Part shown: positions 28,811-36,940 of the stretch, in pieces
Numbering within the stretch: the first letter of the stretch is position 1
Layout: every line of letters begins with the position of its first letter
Assembly (NCBI RefSeq): GCF_025165815.1
Contig: NZ_JAFFZE010000004.1
Location: 434,001 to 498,000, forward strand
Origin: Actinophytocola gossypii
GTDB lineage: Bacteria > Actinomycetota > Actinomycetes > Mycobacteriales > Pseudonocardiaceae
Length of the DNA: 64,000 nt
Direction of reading: 5' to 3'
Notes under the pieces: model-generated
What the model was told of the DNA's origin: nothing
What the model saw: the letters and a program-made list of their open reading frames with translations, nothing else
Database searches by the model: none
Translations under genes and position numbers: made by a program

Positions 28811-30113
28811 CCTTTTCCACACTCCCAGCGGGTGCCGTGGCGCGGCGGAGGGCGAACGCGACGGCGAGCAGAGCGGTAGCGGCGAGGAAAGCGACACCGT
28901 GGAAGATCGCGACGACGGTCACCTCCGGGGCGGCCTCCAGCACCGCGGAGCTGCTCAACATCCCGACCGCGAACCCCGCGGTCTCGGCGGTCGCGGACAT
29001 GCCGAAGAGGCGGCCGCGTTGCTTGTCGGGGGCGGCCTGCAACCGCGAGGTGTAGACGATCTCGGTCCAGCCGTCGGCGAGCCCGGCCAGCAGCGCCACC
29101 GCGATCAGGGCCGGCCCGGCCGGGACGGCGAAGGCGAGCACGAAGCCCACCGACATCAGGCAGGTGCCGAGCCCGAACGCCCGCTCCCCCAACGCTTCCC
29201 CGTGTCGCCACCGGCGGAGGACCTGGTGCGCGAGGAGCGTCCCGACCGCCCAGGACGCCCAGAACTGGCTCATCACGACAGCGGGCTCGGCGCCGTCGAG
29301 CCGGCTCGCGTAGAGCGGGAGGGCCATGTTGTGCGACGCGGACCCGAAAGCGTCCGCGCCGCGTACCGCGATCATGAGGACGACGACGGGACCGGCGAGC
29401 GCGAGCAGCGTCCGTTCCGGCCGTCCCGGCGCGGTGCCGGTCGCGGTGCCGGTCGAGTCGTCGTCCGCGCGGGTGGGGAGCCGAAGGACGACCAGCGCCA
29501 TGGCGGATACGACGAACGAGGCGGCGTTGAGGTAGAACGCGGCCGCGAACCCGCCCGACGCCACGATGACGCCCGCGGAGGCGAAACCCAGCACGGTGCC
29601 GATCGACCGCCCGGTGACGAGCTGGCCGTTGGCCCCGACCCGTTGGTCCTGTCCGACCATCGCGGGCACACTGCTGCGCAGCGCGACGTTGAACAGGGCG
29701 TTGCCGGCCCCGAGCACGACGGCGGCGGCCACCAGGAGCCCGACGTTCGCCGGCCCGGCCGCGAGCGCGACCATGGCGGTCGCCTGAGCGAGGTCCGTGC
29801 CGATCATGAGGCGCCGCCGGTCGAACCGGTTCACCAGCCACCCGGCGACGAGCCCCGTGCCGAACCCGGCCCCGAGCCGCAGCGCCATCACGATGCCGAC
29901 ACCGAGCGGACCACCGGTGACCGCGAGCGTGAACAGGCTCAACGCGACCAGGTTGAGGTAGTTGCCGTACGCGGAACACGAGTACCCGACCACCAGCACC
30001 CGGAAGTTACGCGGCGGGCCAGCCAACAACGCTCCCGTTCTCCGACGGCCAGGTGGACGGCGCCCAAGGTGGCACAGGTCGATGGCCAACGGGGCCACTG
30101 AGGCGAAGATCAC
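28800..30113 (-). CDS. MFS transporter, probable exporter of the PKS-NRPS product
   Basis: This 437-residue membrane protein has about 12 predicted helices and the MFS loop pattern (GWLVNRFDRRRLMIGTDL after helix 2). It resembles the MFS_3/enterobactin-exporter-like group common beside actinomycete biosynthetic genes. Its stop codon lies inside the start region of the PKS-NRPS gene, so the two are almost certainly co-transcribed and coupled. The assigned ATG gives an Arg-rich N-terminal extension of about 35 residues before the first helix (NFRVLVVGYSCSAYGNYLNL), so a later start is possible. Confidence 0.85.
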   Translation of the reverse strand: MIFASVAPLAIDLCHLGRRPPGRRRTGALLAGPPRNFRVLVVGYSCSAYGNYLNLVALSLFTLAVTGGPLGVGIVMALRLGAGFGTGLVAGWLVNRFDRRRLMIGTDLAQATAMVALAAGPANVGLLVAAAVVLGAGNALFNVALRSSVPAMVGQDQRVGANGQLVTGRSIGTVLGFASAGVIVASGGFAAAFYLNAASFVVSAMALVVLRLPTRADDDSTGTATGTAPGRPERTLLALAGPVVVLMIAVRGADAFGSASHNMALPLYASRLDGAEPAVVMSQFWASWAVGTLLAHQVLRRWRHGEALGERAFGLGTCLMSVGFVLAFAVPAGPALIAVALLAGLADGWTEIVYTSRLQAAPDKQRGRLFGMSATAETAGFAVGMLSSSAVLEAAPEVTVVAIFHGVAFLAATALLAVAFALRRATAPAGSVEKDVD

Positions 30114-30142
30114 GTAGGTGCCGCGTCAGTGGCCACAAAGGA

Positions 30143-30195
30143 CGGTCCCGGTACGGGTGTGACGACGAGCCGGCGCCGGTCCCCGTCCCGGACCG
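30143..30195 (-). terminator. Long imperfect hairpin after the sulfotransferase gene
   Basis: Arms CGGTCCCGGTACGGG (30143-30157) and CCCGTCCCGGACCG (30182-30195) pair with a single bulge across a 24-base loop. The hairpin follows the sulfotransferase stop by seven bases, so it probably ends or attenuates that transcript before the MFS/PKS-NRPS genes. Confidence 0.6.
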
Positions 30196-30201
30196 CTCAG
30201 G

Positions 30202-30912
30202 TCATCCGTCGGACGAGCCGGCGAAGTTGATCTCACCGAACGGAGTGCTGGCGATGCCGCCCTCGCGCATCTTCGCGGAGAATTCCTGGAGGGCCTTGGT
30301 GTCGTTCAGGTGCGGATACGGCGTGTCCGGCACGTCGACGCCGAGGAACGCGCACAGCGGCTCCCAACCGTCGCTGGCCTCGTGCACCAACAGCCGACCG
30401 GCCGGTGCCGTGGCGCGAACGTGATCGACGTGGCGCTGGTAGACCTCGACGGCGTCGTCCTCGCTCGGCGCCCGGTCGGCGTGCCCGAACGTCGCGCCGA
30501 ACACCAGATCCAGCATGGCGCCCGTCGCACCGAGACGGTCGCTGGGGCGGCCGTCGGCGTCGATGCCGGCGAAGATGGTCTCCCGCATGCTGCGGTACCA
30601 CCGGTGCGGGTCCCGGGTCGTCAGGATGATCTTCGCCTCGGGGTAGGCCGCCGCGATCTCCTGCCAGAAGTGGCCGGACGGCCAGTCGACGGCCGACCGG
30701 TACCCCTCGAGCACCCAGTCCCAGTCCACGGTCCGGCGCTGGTCCGACGTGTCGTGCTTGGCCAGCGCCGCCGCGTGCCAGCGTTCGCCCTGCTCGGGGT
30801 TCGCGAACACCTCGAACATGTGGTGGCACGGGCCGAAACCCAGTTGGTCCAGCGCCGCCTTCATCGACGACGTCCCGGTCCGCGGGAACCCCGCGCCGAT
30901 CACCTTCACCAT
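30202..30912 (-). CDS. PAPS-dependent sulfotransferase family protein
   Basis: This 236-residue protein has the 5'-phosphosulfate-binding loop GAGFPRTGTSSMKAAL (residues ~6-21) and the 3'-phosphate-binding segment KIILTTRDPHRWYRSM (~95-110). It belongs to the small sulfotransferase-like group (Sulfotransfer_4), members of which act on unknown substrates. AGGAGG lies eight bases before the ATG. It sits 88 bp upstream of the MFS and PKS-NRPS genes on the same strand, so it is a candidate tailoring enzyme, but a hairpin lies between them and the link is only positional. Confidence 0.82.
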   Translation of the reverse strand: MVKVIGAGFPRTGTSSMKAALDQLGFGPCHHMFEVFANPEQGERWHAAALAKHDTSDQRRTVDWDWVLEGYRSAVDWPSGHFWQEIAAAYPEAKIILTTRDPHRWYRSMRETIFAGIDADGRPSDRLGATGAMLDLVFGATFGHADRAPSEDDAVEVYQRHVDHVRATAPAGRLLVHEASDGWEPLCAFLGVDVPDTPYPHLNDTKALQEFSAKMREGGIASTPFGEINFAGSSDG

Positions 30913-31040
30913 GTGGTCGCCCTCCTACTCCACGTTACCGACAACCACATTGCCACGGCTTCCCGAATCAGGCACGGTCCGAGCCCGACAAGCGTCGGTG
31001 ACGCTGCGGACAGGTCGTCAGATTGCCCAGGCCACGGCGG

Positions 31041-32510
31041 CTACGCCTGGGTCGGCGCCGAGTCGGTGTGTACGCGGAGCGCGTGGTACAGGTCGTACCG
31101 GGCCGACGGGCCGACCAGCAGGGCCCGACCGAGGAGTTCTTCGACCCGGGCGAGGCGTTTGCGCAGGCCGTGTGCGGAGATCCCCAGCGCGGCGGCGACG
31201 GGGGCCGTCCGCAGGTCGTGTTGGAACCAGGCTCGCACGGTGGTCAGCAGCGTCCGCCGGTTGGCGGGCAGCAGCGGGGACAACTGGAGGGCGGCCCAAC
31301 GCCGGATCTCCGGGCGATCGAACAGCGTGGTGAACTCGACCGCCTCGGCCGGCGCGCCGGGGTGCGGCCGTTCGTCGATCAGCTGCAGCGCCAGGTAGAG
31401 CTCGGCCTGGGTCGCGACCCGGGTGAGATCGCGGTCCAGCTCGGCGCCGATGTGCTGCAGACGTGCGGACAGCGTGTTGCGGTGGATCTTCAGCTGCGAC
31501 GCCGCCCGGGAACCGAATTCGAGCCACGACAGCAGCGTGGCCAGCAGCTCGAAGGCGTCGGGGTCCTGGGGACGAGCGGGCCGGTAGGCCAGCAGCGGTG
31601 CGAGCGTGCTCGCGGCCCACGCCCGCCCGGCGTGCCCCAGCAGCTCACCGAGCTCACCGCGGGGCGAGAACCCGGCGTACCGCTCGGGCCGGTGGCGGGC
31701 CACCGACAGCGCGTGGAACGCCTGCTTGTACCCGACCACGATGTCCCGCAGCGCCACTCGCGTCCCGACGCCCATGCGGGCCTCCGGGACCCGCTCGGTC
31801 AGTTCCCGGATCAGGTGGGCCGGCGGCGGCACGGCGTCGGCCTCGGCCGGGGCGATCACGATGACGTGCCTGCTGTGGACCGGGCACGGCACCACCCAGG
31901 CGGCCGTGCCGAACACCTCCCGGCACCGCGGGGTGAGCAGCCCTCGGGAGTCCGGCCCGCCCTCGACGATGTGCACCCGGGCCAGGTCGGGCAGTGCCGG
32001 GCGGAGGGCTTCCGCGGTCCGGCGGGCACCGGACAGCTGCCCCACCATGAGCAGGTGCAACACCGATTCGCGCACCGCCGCGTCGGCGGCGTCGAGGCGC
32101 TCGGCCCGCTGCTCGGCGATCATCGTGCGCCAGCTCAGCCAGAGCGGGTTCGCCGCGTCGGCGAGGAGGCTCCGCTGCTCCGCGGTCAGCGGCCCCCGGC
32201 GCGCGACGACGAGCACCGGCCGCGCCGGCGGTGGCCCCACCGGCAGTACCGCGACGTCGTACCCGCTCGCGTGTACCGCGGCGGCGTCGACGTGCCCGGC
32301 GCGCACCCGGGCGACGTCCTCGGCGAGTTCGCCGCCGAGCATGCGGACCAGCCGATCGGCGCCCGACGAGGTCACGACCGCCCGCTCCTCGGCGGGTCCC
32401 GCGAGCACGATCTCCCCGGCGAGTCGGCGGGCGAGCAGCTCCAGCACGCGCCGCACACCGTCCGGGCCGGTCGCCTCCTGACACACCCGTCGCAGTTGCT
32501 GGCTCGGCAC
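31041..32510 (-). CDS. PucR/CdaR-type transcriptional regulator with two C-terminal HTH segments
   Basis: A GTG start at 32510 gives 489 residues. The C-terminal part holds two PucR-type helix-turn-helix segments: one at about 335-375 (FGSRAASQLKIHRNTLSARLQHI) and a second near 430-475 (TAPVAAALGISAHGLRKRLARVEELLG). GGGAG lies nine bases before the GTG. The upstream frame stays open without an ATG or GTG (reading ATYRELPG just before the GTG), so a non-canonical earlier start is conceivable. It lies 128 bp upstream of the sulfotransferase on the same strand and is the nearest regulator to the biosynthetic locus. Confidence 0.8.
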   Translation of the reverse strand: MPSQQLRRVCQEATGPDGVRRVLELLARRLAGEIVLAGPAEERAVVTSSGADRLVRMLGGELAEDVARVRAGHVDAAAVHASGYDVAVLPVGPPPARPVLVVARRGPLTAEQRSLLADAANPLWLSWRTMIAEQRAERLDAADAAVRESVLHLLMVGQLSGARRTAEALRPALPDLARVHIVEGGPDSRGLLTPRCREVFGTAAWVVPCPVHSRHVIVIAPAEADAVPPPAHLIRELTERVPEARMGVGTRVALRDIVVGYKQAFHALSVARHRPERYAGFSPRGELGELLGHAGRAWAASTLAPLLAYRPARPQDPDAFELLATLLSWLEFGSRAASQLKIHRNTLSARLQHIGAELDRDLTRVATQAELYLALQLIDERPHPGAPAEAVEFTTLFDRPEIRRWAALQLSPLLPANRRTLLTTVRAWFQHDLRTAPVAAALGISAHGLRKRLARVEELLGRALLVGPSARYDLYHALRVHTDSAPTQA

Positions 32511-32714
32511 TCCGGGCAGCTCCCTGTAGGTAGCGCTCTCCGCCCTGACCGAAGCGGCGCTGGCACAGCGGAGGGTGACTGGATGCCAGGGGCACTGTGC
32601 GCATCAACACTGGGGCGGCTCGTGCCAGCAGTCTAGCGTTCCTGGTGACCGTGGCCGGCCCGCCAAGGCCGGCCCGGCCCGCCCGGGACCGAGACGGGGA
32701 AGGATCGGTCCGTC

Positions 32715-33096
32715 ATGGGCACGACAGGGGGAGCTCCGGGCGCCGGTGGGGAGTGCCCGGAGTCCTCTTACGACCGTCCGGTGACGTCCGACGAGGCCGA
32801 AGCCCTCTGGTCGGAGGTGCACGCCGCCGCCGACACGTACCGGCAGGCACGGTGGCGGTTTCTGCGGGACGTTCCCTTCGAGGAACGCATCCGCGTCCTG
32901 CACGAAGCGCTACGCGGACCGGCCGTACCCGTCCCCGGCGCTCGAGTTCCTCCTCGATCACCCCGATCATGTCCACGGGTTGCTCGTCCGCCGCGCGCTC
33001 GCCGGCCACGACGAGGACGTCCGGGAGATCGGCCAGGACATGGCCGACGAGTACGGGCCACTCGTCACCGACCCGCGATTCCCACGCCGTCGATGA
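32715..33096 (+). pseudogene. Frameshifted hypothetical gene
   Basis: From the ATG at 32715 about 65 codons read a coherent acidic protein (SDEAEALWSEVHAAADTYRQ ... FEERIRVLHEA). At about 32908-32911 the coding signal moves by one base into the frame reading YADRPYPSPALEFLLDHPDH ... ADEYGPLVTDPRFPRRR and ends at 33096. Joined, the two halves make a ~126-residue soluble protein that I do not recognise. A one-base change restores the frame, so this is either a recent pseudogene or a sequencing error. Confidence 0.6.
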
Positions 33097-33109
33097 GCAG
33101 CCGCCGGCC

Positions 33110-34072
33110 TCAGCCGATGAAGCCCTGTTTCCGCAGCCATTCGGCCGCGACCTTGGCCGGCGCGGCGCCCTCGACGCTCACCTGTTCGTTCAGCGCGAGC
33201 AGCGTCTCGTCGTCGAGTGCCTCGGCGATCGGGGTGAAGACGTCCTCGAGGCCGGGGTACTTCGTCGCGAGTTCGGCGCGGATCGTGATCGCCGGGTTGT
33301 AGACCGGGAAGAACGACCTGTCGTCCTCCAGCACGACCAGGTCCTGGGCGGGGATCCGGCCGTCGGTGGACGCCACCGAGCCGAAGTCGCAGGTCTTGCC
33401 CGAGCCGACCTCGGTGTAGACGACGGCGTCGTTGACCTCGTGCCGCTGCGCGTCCGGCAGCGTGAAGTCGTACATCGCGGCCAGGCCGGGAAGCCCGTCG
33501 TCCCGGCTGTTGAACTCCGGACCCATGCAGGTCGACGCCGCCGCCGGGTTGGTGTTCGCCAGCTCCGCGTAGTCCGAGATCGTCGTGATGCCGTGTTCCT
33601 CGGCGGCCTCGCGGTTGGCGGCGATGGCGTAGGTGTCGTTGCCCGGTGCGCGCGCCCACCAGGTGACGCCGTTCTCCGCGTCGAGCGTCCTGACCCGGTC
33701 GAACAGCTGCTCCGGGTCGGTCACCCGTTCGGTCTGCTTCAGGAAGGAGACCCAGGCGGTGCCGGTGTACTCCCAGTACAGGTCGATCTGGCCGGTGGTG
33801 AGCGACCGGCGGACCGCGTCCGTACCGGTGATGTTCGTCTCGTCGACCGGATCGGCGCCGGCGGCCTGCAGCGCGAGGATCGCGATCTGGCCGAGCACCA
33901 GCTGCTCGTCGAACTCCTTCGACCCGACGGTGATCGACACGCCGCTGAGCTCGTCGATCCGCTCGATGGAGCCGGATCCGGTCTCGGCCCGGGGGGACTC
34001 CTCCTCCAGCGTGCAGCCGGCGGCCAGCACCACGAGGCCGACGACGACGGCGACGACCGACAAGCCGCGCAT
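33110..34072 (-). CDS. Glycine betaine/choline/proline ABC transporter substrate-binding lipoprotein
   Basis: This 320-residue lipoprotein has the lipobox LAAGC (Cys20) followed by an OpuAC-type type II periplasmic-binding fold. Typical stretches are ITVGSKEFDEQLVLGQI, TGQIDLYWEYTGTAW and ISDYAELANTNP. It binds quaternary amines or similar osmolytes outside the membrane and delivers them to the two permeases encoded upstream. It is the last gene of a four-gene operon (permease, ATPase, permease, binding protein), 26 bp after the second permease. The exact ligand is not determined by sequence alone. Confidence 0.9.
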   Translation of the reverse strand: MRGLSVVAVVVGLVVLAAGCTLEEESPRAETGSGSIERIDELSGVSITVGSKEFDEQLVLGQIAILALQAAGADPVDETNITGTDAVRRSLTTGQIDLYWEYTGTAWVSFLKQTERVTDPEQLFDRVRTLDAENGVTWWARAPGNDTYAIAANREAAEEHGITTISDYAELANTNPAAASTCMGPEFNSRDDGLPGLAAMYDFTLPDAQRHEVNDAVVYTEVGSGKTCDFGSVASTDGRIPAQDLVVLEDDRSFFPVYNPAITIRAELATKYPGLEDVFTPIAEALDDETLLALNEQVSVEGAAPAKVAAEWLRKQGFIG

Positions 34073-34097
34073 GAGAGTTCCTCCTCGAATCGACGGG

Positions 34098-34874
34098 TCA
34101 CATTCCCTTGGGGCGCAAGAACATCTCGGCCAGCAGGCCGAGCCAGTCGGCGAACAGGGCGAGGGCGGCCACCAGCACCCCGAAGGTGACGCTGATGACC
34201 GGCCGGTTCAGGGAGAGGCCGGTGAACAGCCCCTCCCCCAGCCCGCCGCCGTCGATCAGGGCGGCCAGGGGCGCACTGGCGACGGTCAGCACCAGCGCGG
34301 TGCGGACGCCGGCGAGGATGACCGGCACGGCGAGCGGCAGTTCCACCGTGAACAGCACCGCGAGCCGGGACAGCCCCATGCCGCGGGCGGCCTCGGTCAG
34401 CACCGGGTCGACGCCCTCGATGCCGACCATGGTGTTGCGCAGTACCGGCAGCACGGCGTAGGCGACCAGGGCGATCACCGCCGTGCCGACGCCGATGCTG
34501 ATCACCAGGGCGAGCAGGACGATCAGGCCGACGGACGGGATGGCCTGGCCGAGGTTCCCCAGGCCGAGCACCACCACCCGCCCGACCCGGCTGCGCGACA
34601 GCGAGACGGCGACCCCGAGCGGAACCGCGATGGCGATCGTCAGCGCGGTGCAGATCAACGTCAACTCGACGTGCTCGAGCACCTGGGACCCGATCACCTC
34701 GCCGTTGACGTTGCGCGCCTCGATCGAGTCCAGGCGCTGTCCCCGCGTCCACAACCACAGCACCAGCAGGCCGGCCACGATCAACGCGGGCCGCACGAGC
34801 AGGCCCGCCCACCGCGGCCGTCCGGTTCCGCGTGCCGCCCTGGCCGGGCGGCGGGCTTGGATCGGTGCCGTCAT
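34098..34874 (-). CDS. Osmolyte ABC transporter permease (ProW/OpuCD type)
   Basis: This 258-residue membrane protein has five to six helices and the EAA loop (LTEAARGMGLSRLAVLFTVELP) that contacts the ATPase. The N-terminal 20 residues are Arg/Ala-rich and cytoplasmic. It starts with an ATGA overlap with the ATPase stop, so it is translationally coupled. It pairs with the permease at 35862-36512 to form the heterodimeric channel of a quaternary-amine importer. Confidence 0.9.
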   Translation of the reverse strand: MTAPIQARRPARAARGTGRPRWAGLLVRPALIVAGLLVLWLWTRGQRLDSIEARNVNGEVIGSQVLEHVELTLICTALTIAIAVPLGVAVSLSRSRVGRVVVLGLGNLGQAIPSVGLIVLLALVISIGVGTAVIALVAYAVLPVLRNTMVGIEGVDPVLTEAARGMGLSRLAVLFTVELPLAVPVILAGVRTALVLTVASAPLAALIDGGGLGEGLFTGLSLNRPVISVTFGVLVAALALFADWLGLLAEMFLRPKGM

Positions 34875-35869
34875 GGGTTCCCGGCTTCGCCGGCGGCCGC
34901 GCCCATCACCATTCGCAGGTCCAGCGACCCGATCACGGTGGCGTCGTCGCCGAAGTCGTCGGTGACCAGCACCACGTCGCTGCCCTCGCCGAGCATCAGG
35001 TCGAGCGCGTCGCGCGCCGTCGCCTCGACCGCGATCCGCGGCAGTCCCTCGGCTCGCGGTGCCGGGGCCAGCTCGACGTCCCGCAGTCGCAGCAGGGCCA
35101 GCTTCTTCAGCTGTCCCCCGGCGCCGATGAAGCTGGCGACGTAGTCGTCGGCGGGGGCGGCCAGGATCGCCTCCGGGGTGTCGTACTGGGCGATCACCGA
35201 CCTCGGCCGGAGCACGGCGATCCGGTCACCCATCTTGAGCGCCTCGTCGAAGTCGTGGGTGACGAACACGATGGTCTTGCGGACCTCCCGCTGGAGCCGC
35301 AGGAACTCGTTCTGCAGGTGGTCCCTGGTGATCGGGTCGGTCGCGCCGAACGGCTCGTCCATCAGCATCACCGACGGGTCGGCCGCGAGCGCCCTGGCGA
35401 CCCCGACCCGCTGCTGCTGGCCGCCGGACAGCTCGCGGGGGTAGCGCCGGGCGTAGTCCGCCGGAAGGCCGACCAGTTCCAGCAGCTCGGCGACCCTGGC
35501 CCTGATCCGGGACCTGCTCCAGCCGAGGACCTTGGGCATCAACCCGATGTTGTCCTCGATCCGCTTGTGCGGGAACAGGCCGATCTGCTGGATGACGTAG
35601 CCGATGTCGCGCCGGTGCTGGTCGGGGTCGAGCGTGAGCACGTCGGTGCCGCCGATCGTGATGGTGCCCGAGGTCGGCTCGATCAGCCGGTTGATCATCT
35701 TCATCGTCGTGGTCTTGCCGCAGCCCGACGGTCCGACCAGGACGACGACCTCGCCGGCGGGAATGACCATCGACACCGCTTCGACGGCGGGCTCCGCCTG
35801 ACCGGGGTAGCGCTTCGTGACGTCGGTGAGCTCGATGGTCTCCCCGGGGCGGCCGGTGGGTTCAGGCAC
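34871..35869 (-). CDS. Osmolyte ABC transporter ATP-binding protein (ProV/OpuBA type)
   Basis: This 332-residue ATPase has Walker A GPSGCGKTTTMK (~52-63), signature LSGGQQQRVGVARAL and Walker B VMLMDEPFGATD. After the nucleotide-binding domain a shortened C-terminal region (~240-332) resembles a single or degenerate CBS unit, which in OpuA-type importers senses ionic strength. The GTG start overlaps the end of the upstream permease by 8 bp. It powers osmolyte uptake for the two permeases and lipoprotein of this operon. Confidence 0.92.
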   Translation of the reverse strand: MPEPTGRPGETIELTDVTKRYPGQAEPAVEAVSMVIPAGEVVVLVGPSGCGKTTTMKMINRLIEPTSGTITIGGTDVLTLDPDQHRRDIGYVIQQIGLFPHKRIEDNIGLMPKVLGWSRSRIRARVAELLELVGLPADYARRYPRELSGGQQQRVGVARALAADPSVMLMDEPFGATDPITRDHLQNEFLRLQREVRKTIVFVTHDFDEALKMGDRIAVLRPRSVIAQYDTPEAILAAPADDYVASFIGAGGQLKKLALLRLRDVELAPAPRAEGLPRIAVEATARDALDLMLGEGSDVVLVTDDFGDDATVIGSLDLRMVMGAAAGEAGNP

Positions 35870-36512
35870 GGATCCCCCGTGAGGTGGTGAGCCTGGCGAC
35901 GCCGGCCAGCGCCAGGTCGAACAGGAGTGCGAGCAGGATGATGCCGAGGGTGCCGGTGAGTACCTGGTTGAGTGAGTTGGCGCCGCCGAACCGGCCGAGC
36001 CCGTCGAAGATCTGGTTGCCCAGGCCGGGCCCCTGTACCCAGGCGCCGATGGCCGCGATCCCGATGATGATCTGGGTGGAGACCCGGACCCCGGCGAAGA
36101 TCACCGGCCAGGCCAGCGGGAGCCGAAGGTCCCAGAGCACCCTGGTCCGGCTCAGGCCCATGCCGCGGCCCGCCTCCACCACGGCCGGGTCCACCTCCTG
36201 CAGGCCGACGATCGTGTTCCGGGTGATCGGCAGCAACGCGTAGACGACCAGCGCCACGAGCACCGGCAGCACGCCGAGGCCGAACGGCGCGATGAGCACC
36301 CCGAGCAGCGCGACCGACGGGACGGTCAGGAACGCGCCGGTGGTCGTCGTGGCCAGCGCCGCGAGCGTCGAGTGCCGGTAGGTGAGCATCCCGAGCCCCA
36401 CGCCGATGACCACCGCGATCGCGATCGCGCCCAGGGTCACGTCGAAGTGCAGGATGGTGTCGTTGACGATCGTGATCCAGTTCTCCCGCAGGTACTCCGC
36501 AAAGGTCACCAC
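35862..36512 (-). CDS. Osmolyte ABC transporter permease, first gene of operon
   Basis: This ~216-residue membrane protein has the typical OpuBB/ProW topology and EAA loop (VVEAGRGMGLSRTRVLWDLRLP). Two consecutive GTG codons (36512 and 36509) follow AGGAGG; the second has the better five-base spacing. It is the promoter-proximal gene of the osmolyte importer, so regulation should act in the ~100 bp upstream, where I see no clear operator. Confidence 0.88.
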   Translation of the reverse strand: MVTFAEYLRENWITIVNDTILHFDVTLGAIAIAVVIGVGLGMLTYRHSTLAALATTTTGAFLTVPSVALLGVLIAPFGLGVLPVLVALVVYALLPITRNTIVGLQEVDPAVVEAGRGMGLSRTRVLWDLRLPLAWPVIFAGVRVSTQIIIGIAAIGAWVQGPGLGNQIFDGLGRFGGANSLNQVLTGTLGIILLALLFDLALAGVARLTTSRGIRA

Positions 36513-36605
36513 CGCCTCCTCACCGTCATCCGGGTGATCGAACCCTAGCAGCGAGCCGGGCCGACCGGGTCCGTCGCGAGGCCGCGCTGCCTGCGGCGAC
36601 GTTCT

Positions 36606-36830
36606 TCAGCGCGGGGTGTCGTCGTGGTCGGCGTCCTGTTCGTCGCGGTCGGGCGGCCACCGGAAGGCGATGTCGTTGCGGGTGCCGTAGCTGGCGGTTC
36701 CGGTCCGGGTGACCCGGTCACCGAGGCGGCACAGGTCGTCGGCGCGGTACGTGTCGGGGTCGGGCTGGACGCGGTGGTCCGGGTGGGCGTCTCGGTCGCC
36801 TGGCAGGAGACGAGCACGAGCGTCGCATCC
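36606..36830 (-). pseudogene. Possible degraded small lipoprotein gene
   Basis: Reading leftward, one frame gives a lipobox-like LVLVSCQATETPTRTTASSP, a Thr/Pro-rich tether as in small actinobacterial lipoproteins. The adjacent frame then reads a coherent end (DTYRADDLCRLGDRV ... GTRNDIAFRWPP) that stops at 36606. No signal peptide or start codon precedes the lipobox in frame. I read this as a frameshifted, 5'-truncated gene; it could also be chance. The rest of the 428-bp gap (36513-36940) holds promoter sequence only. Confidence 0.3.
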
Positions 36831-36853
36831 GTACCGTGACCGCGCGCGGACTA

Positions 36854-36899
36854 TTGACACAGGAGTCACAGCGGCGACAGGCTGAACATGCCTGTGTGA
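36854..36899 (+). promoter_or_regulatory. Possible promoter/operator upstream of the Nramp-like gene
   Basis: TTGACA at 36854-36859 is a good -35. TGACACAGG (36855-36863) and CCTGTGTGA (36891-36899) form an inverted repeat matching at 8 of 9 positions and bracket the expected -10 region. No convincing -10 hexamer was found, so the assignment is tentative. Confidence 0.35.
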
Positions 36900-36940
36900 C
36901 GGTGCGAGACCTACCTCAATGGCGAGAGTGAGGCTGCCGC

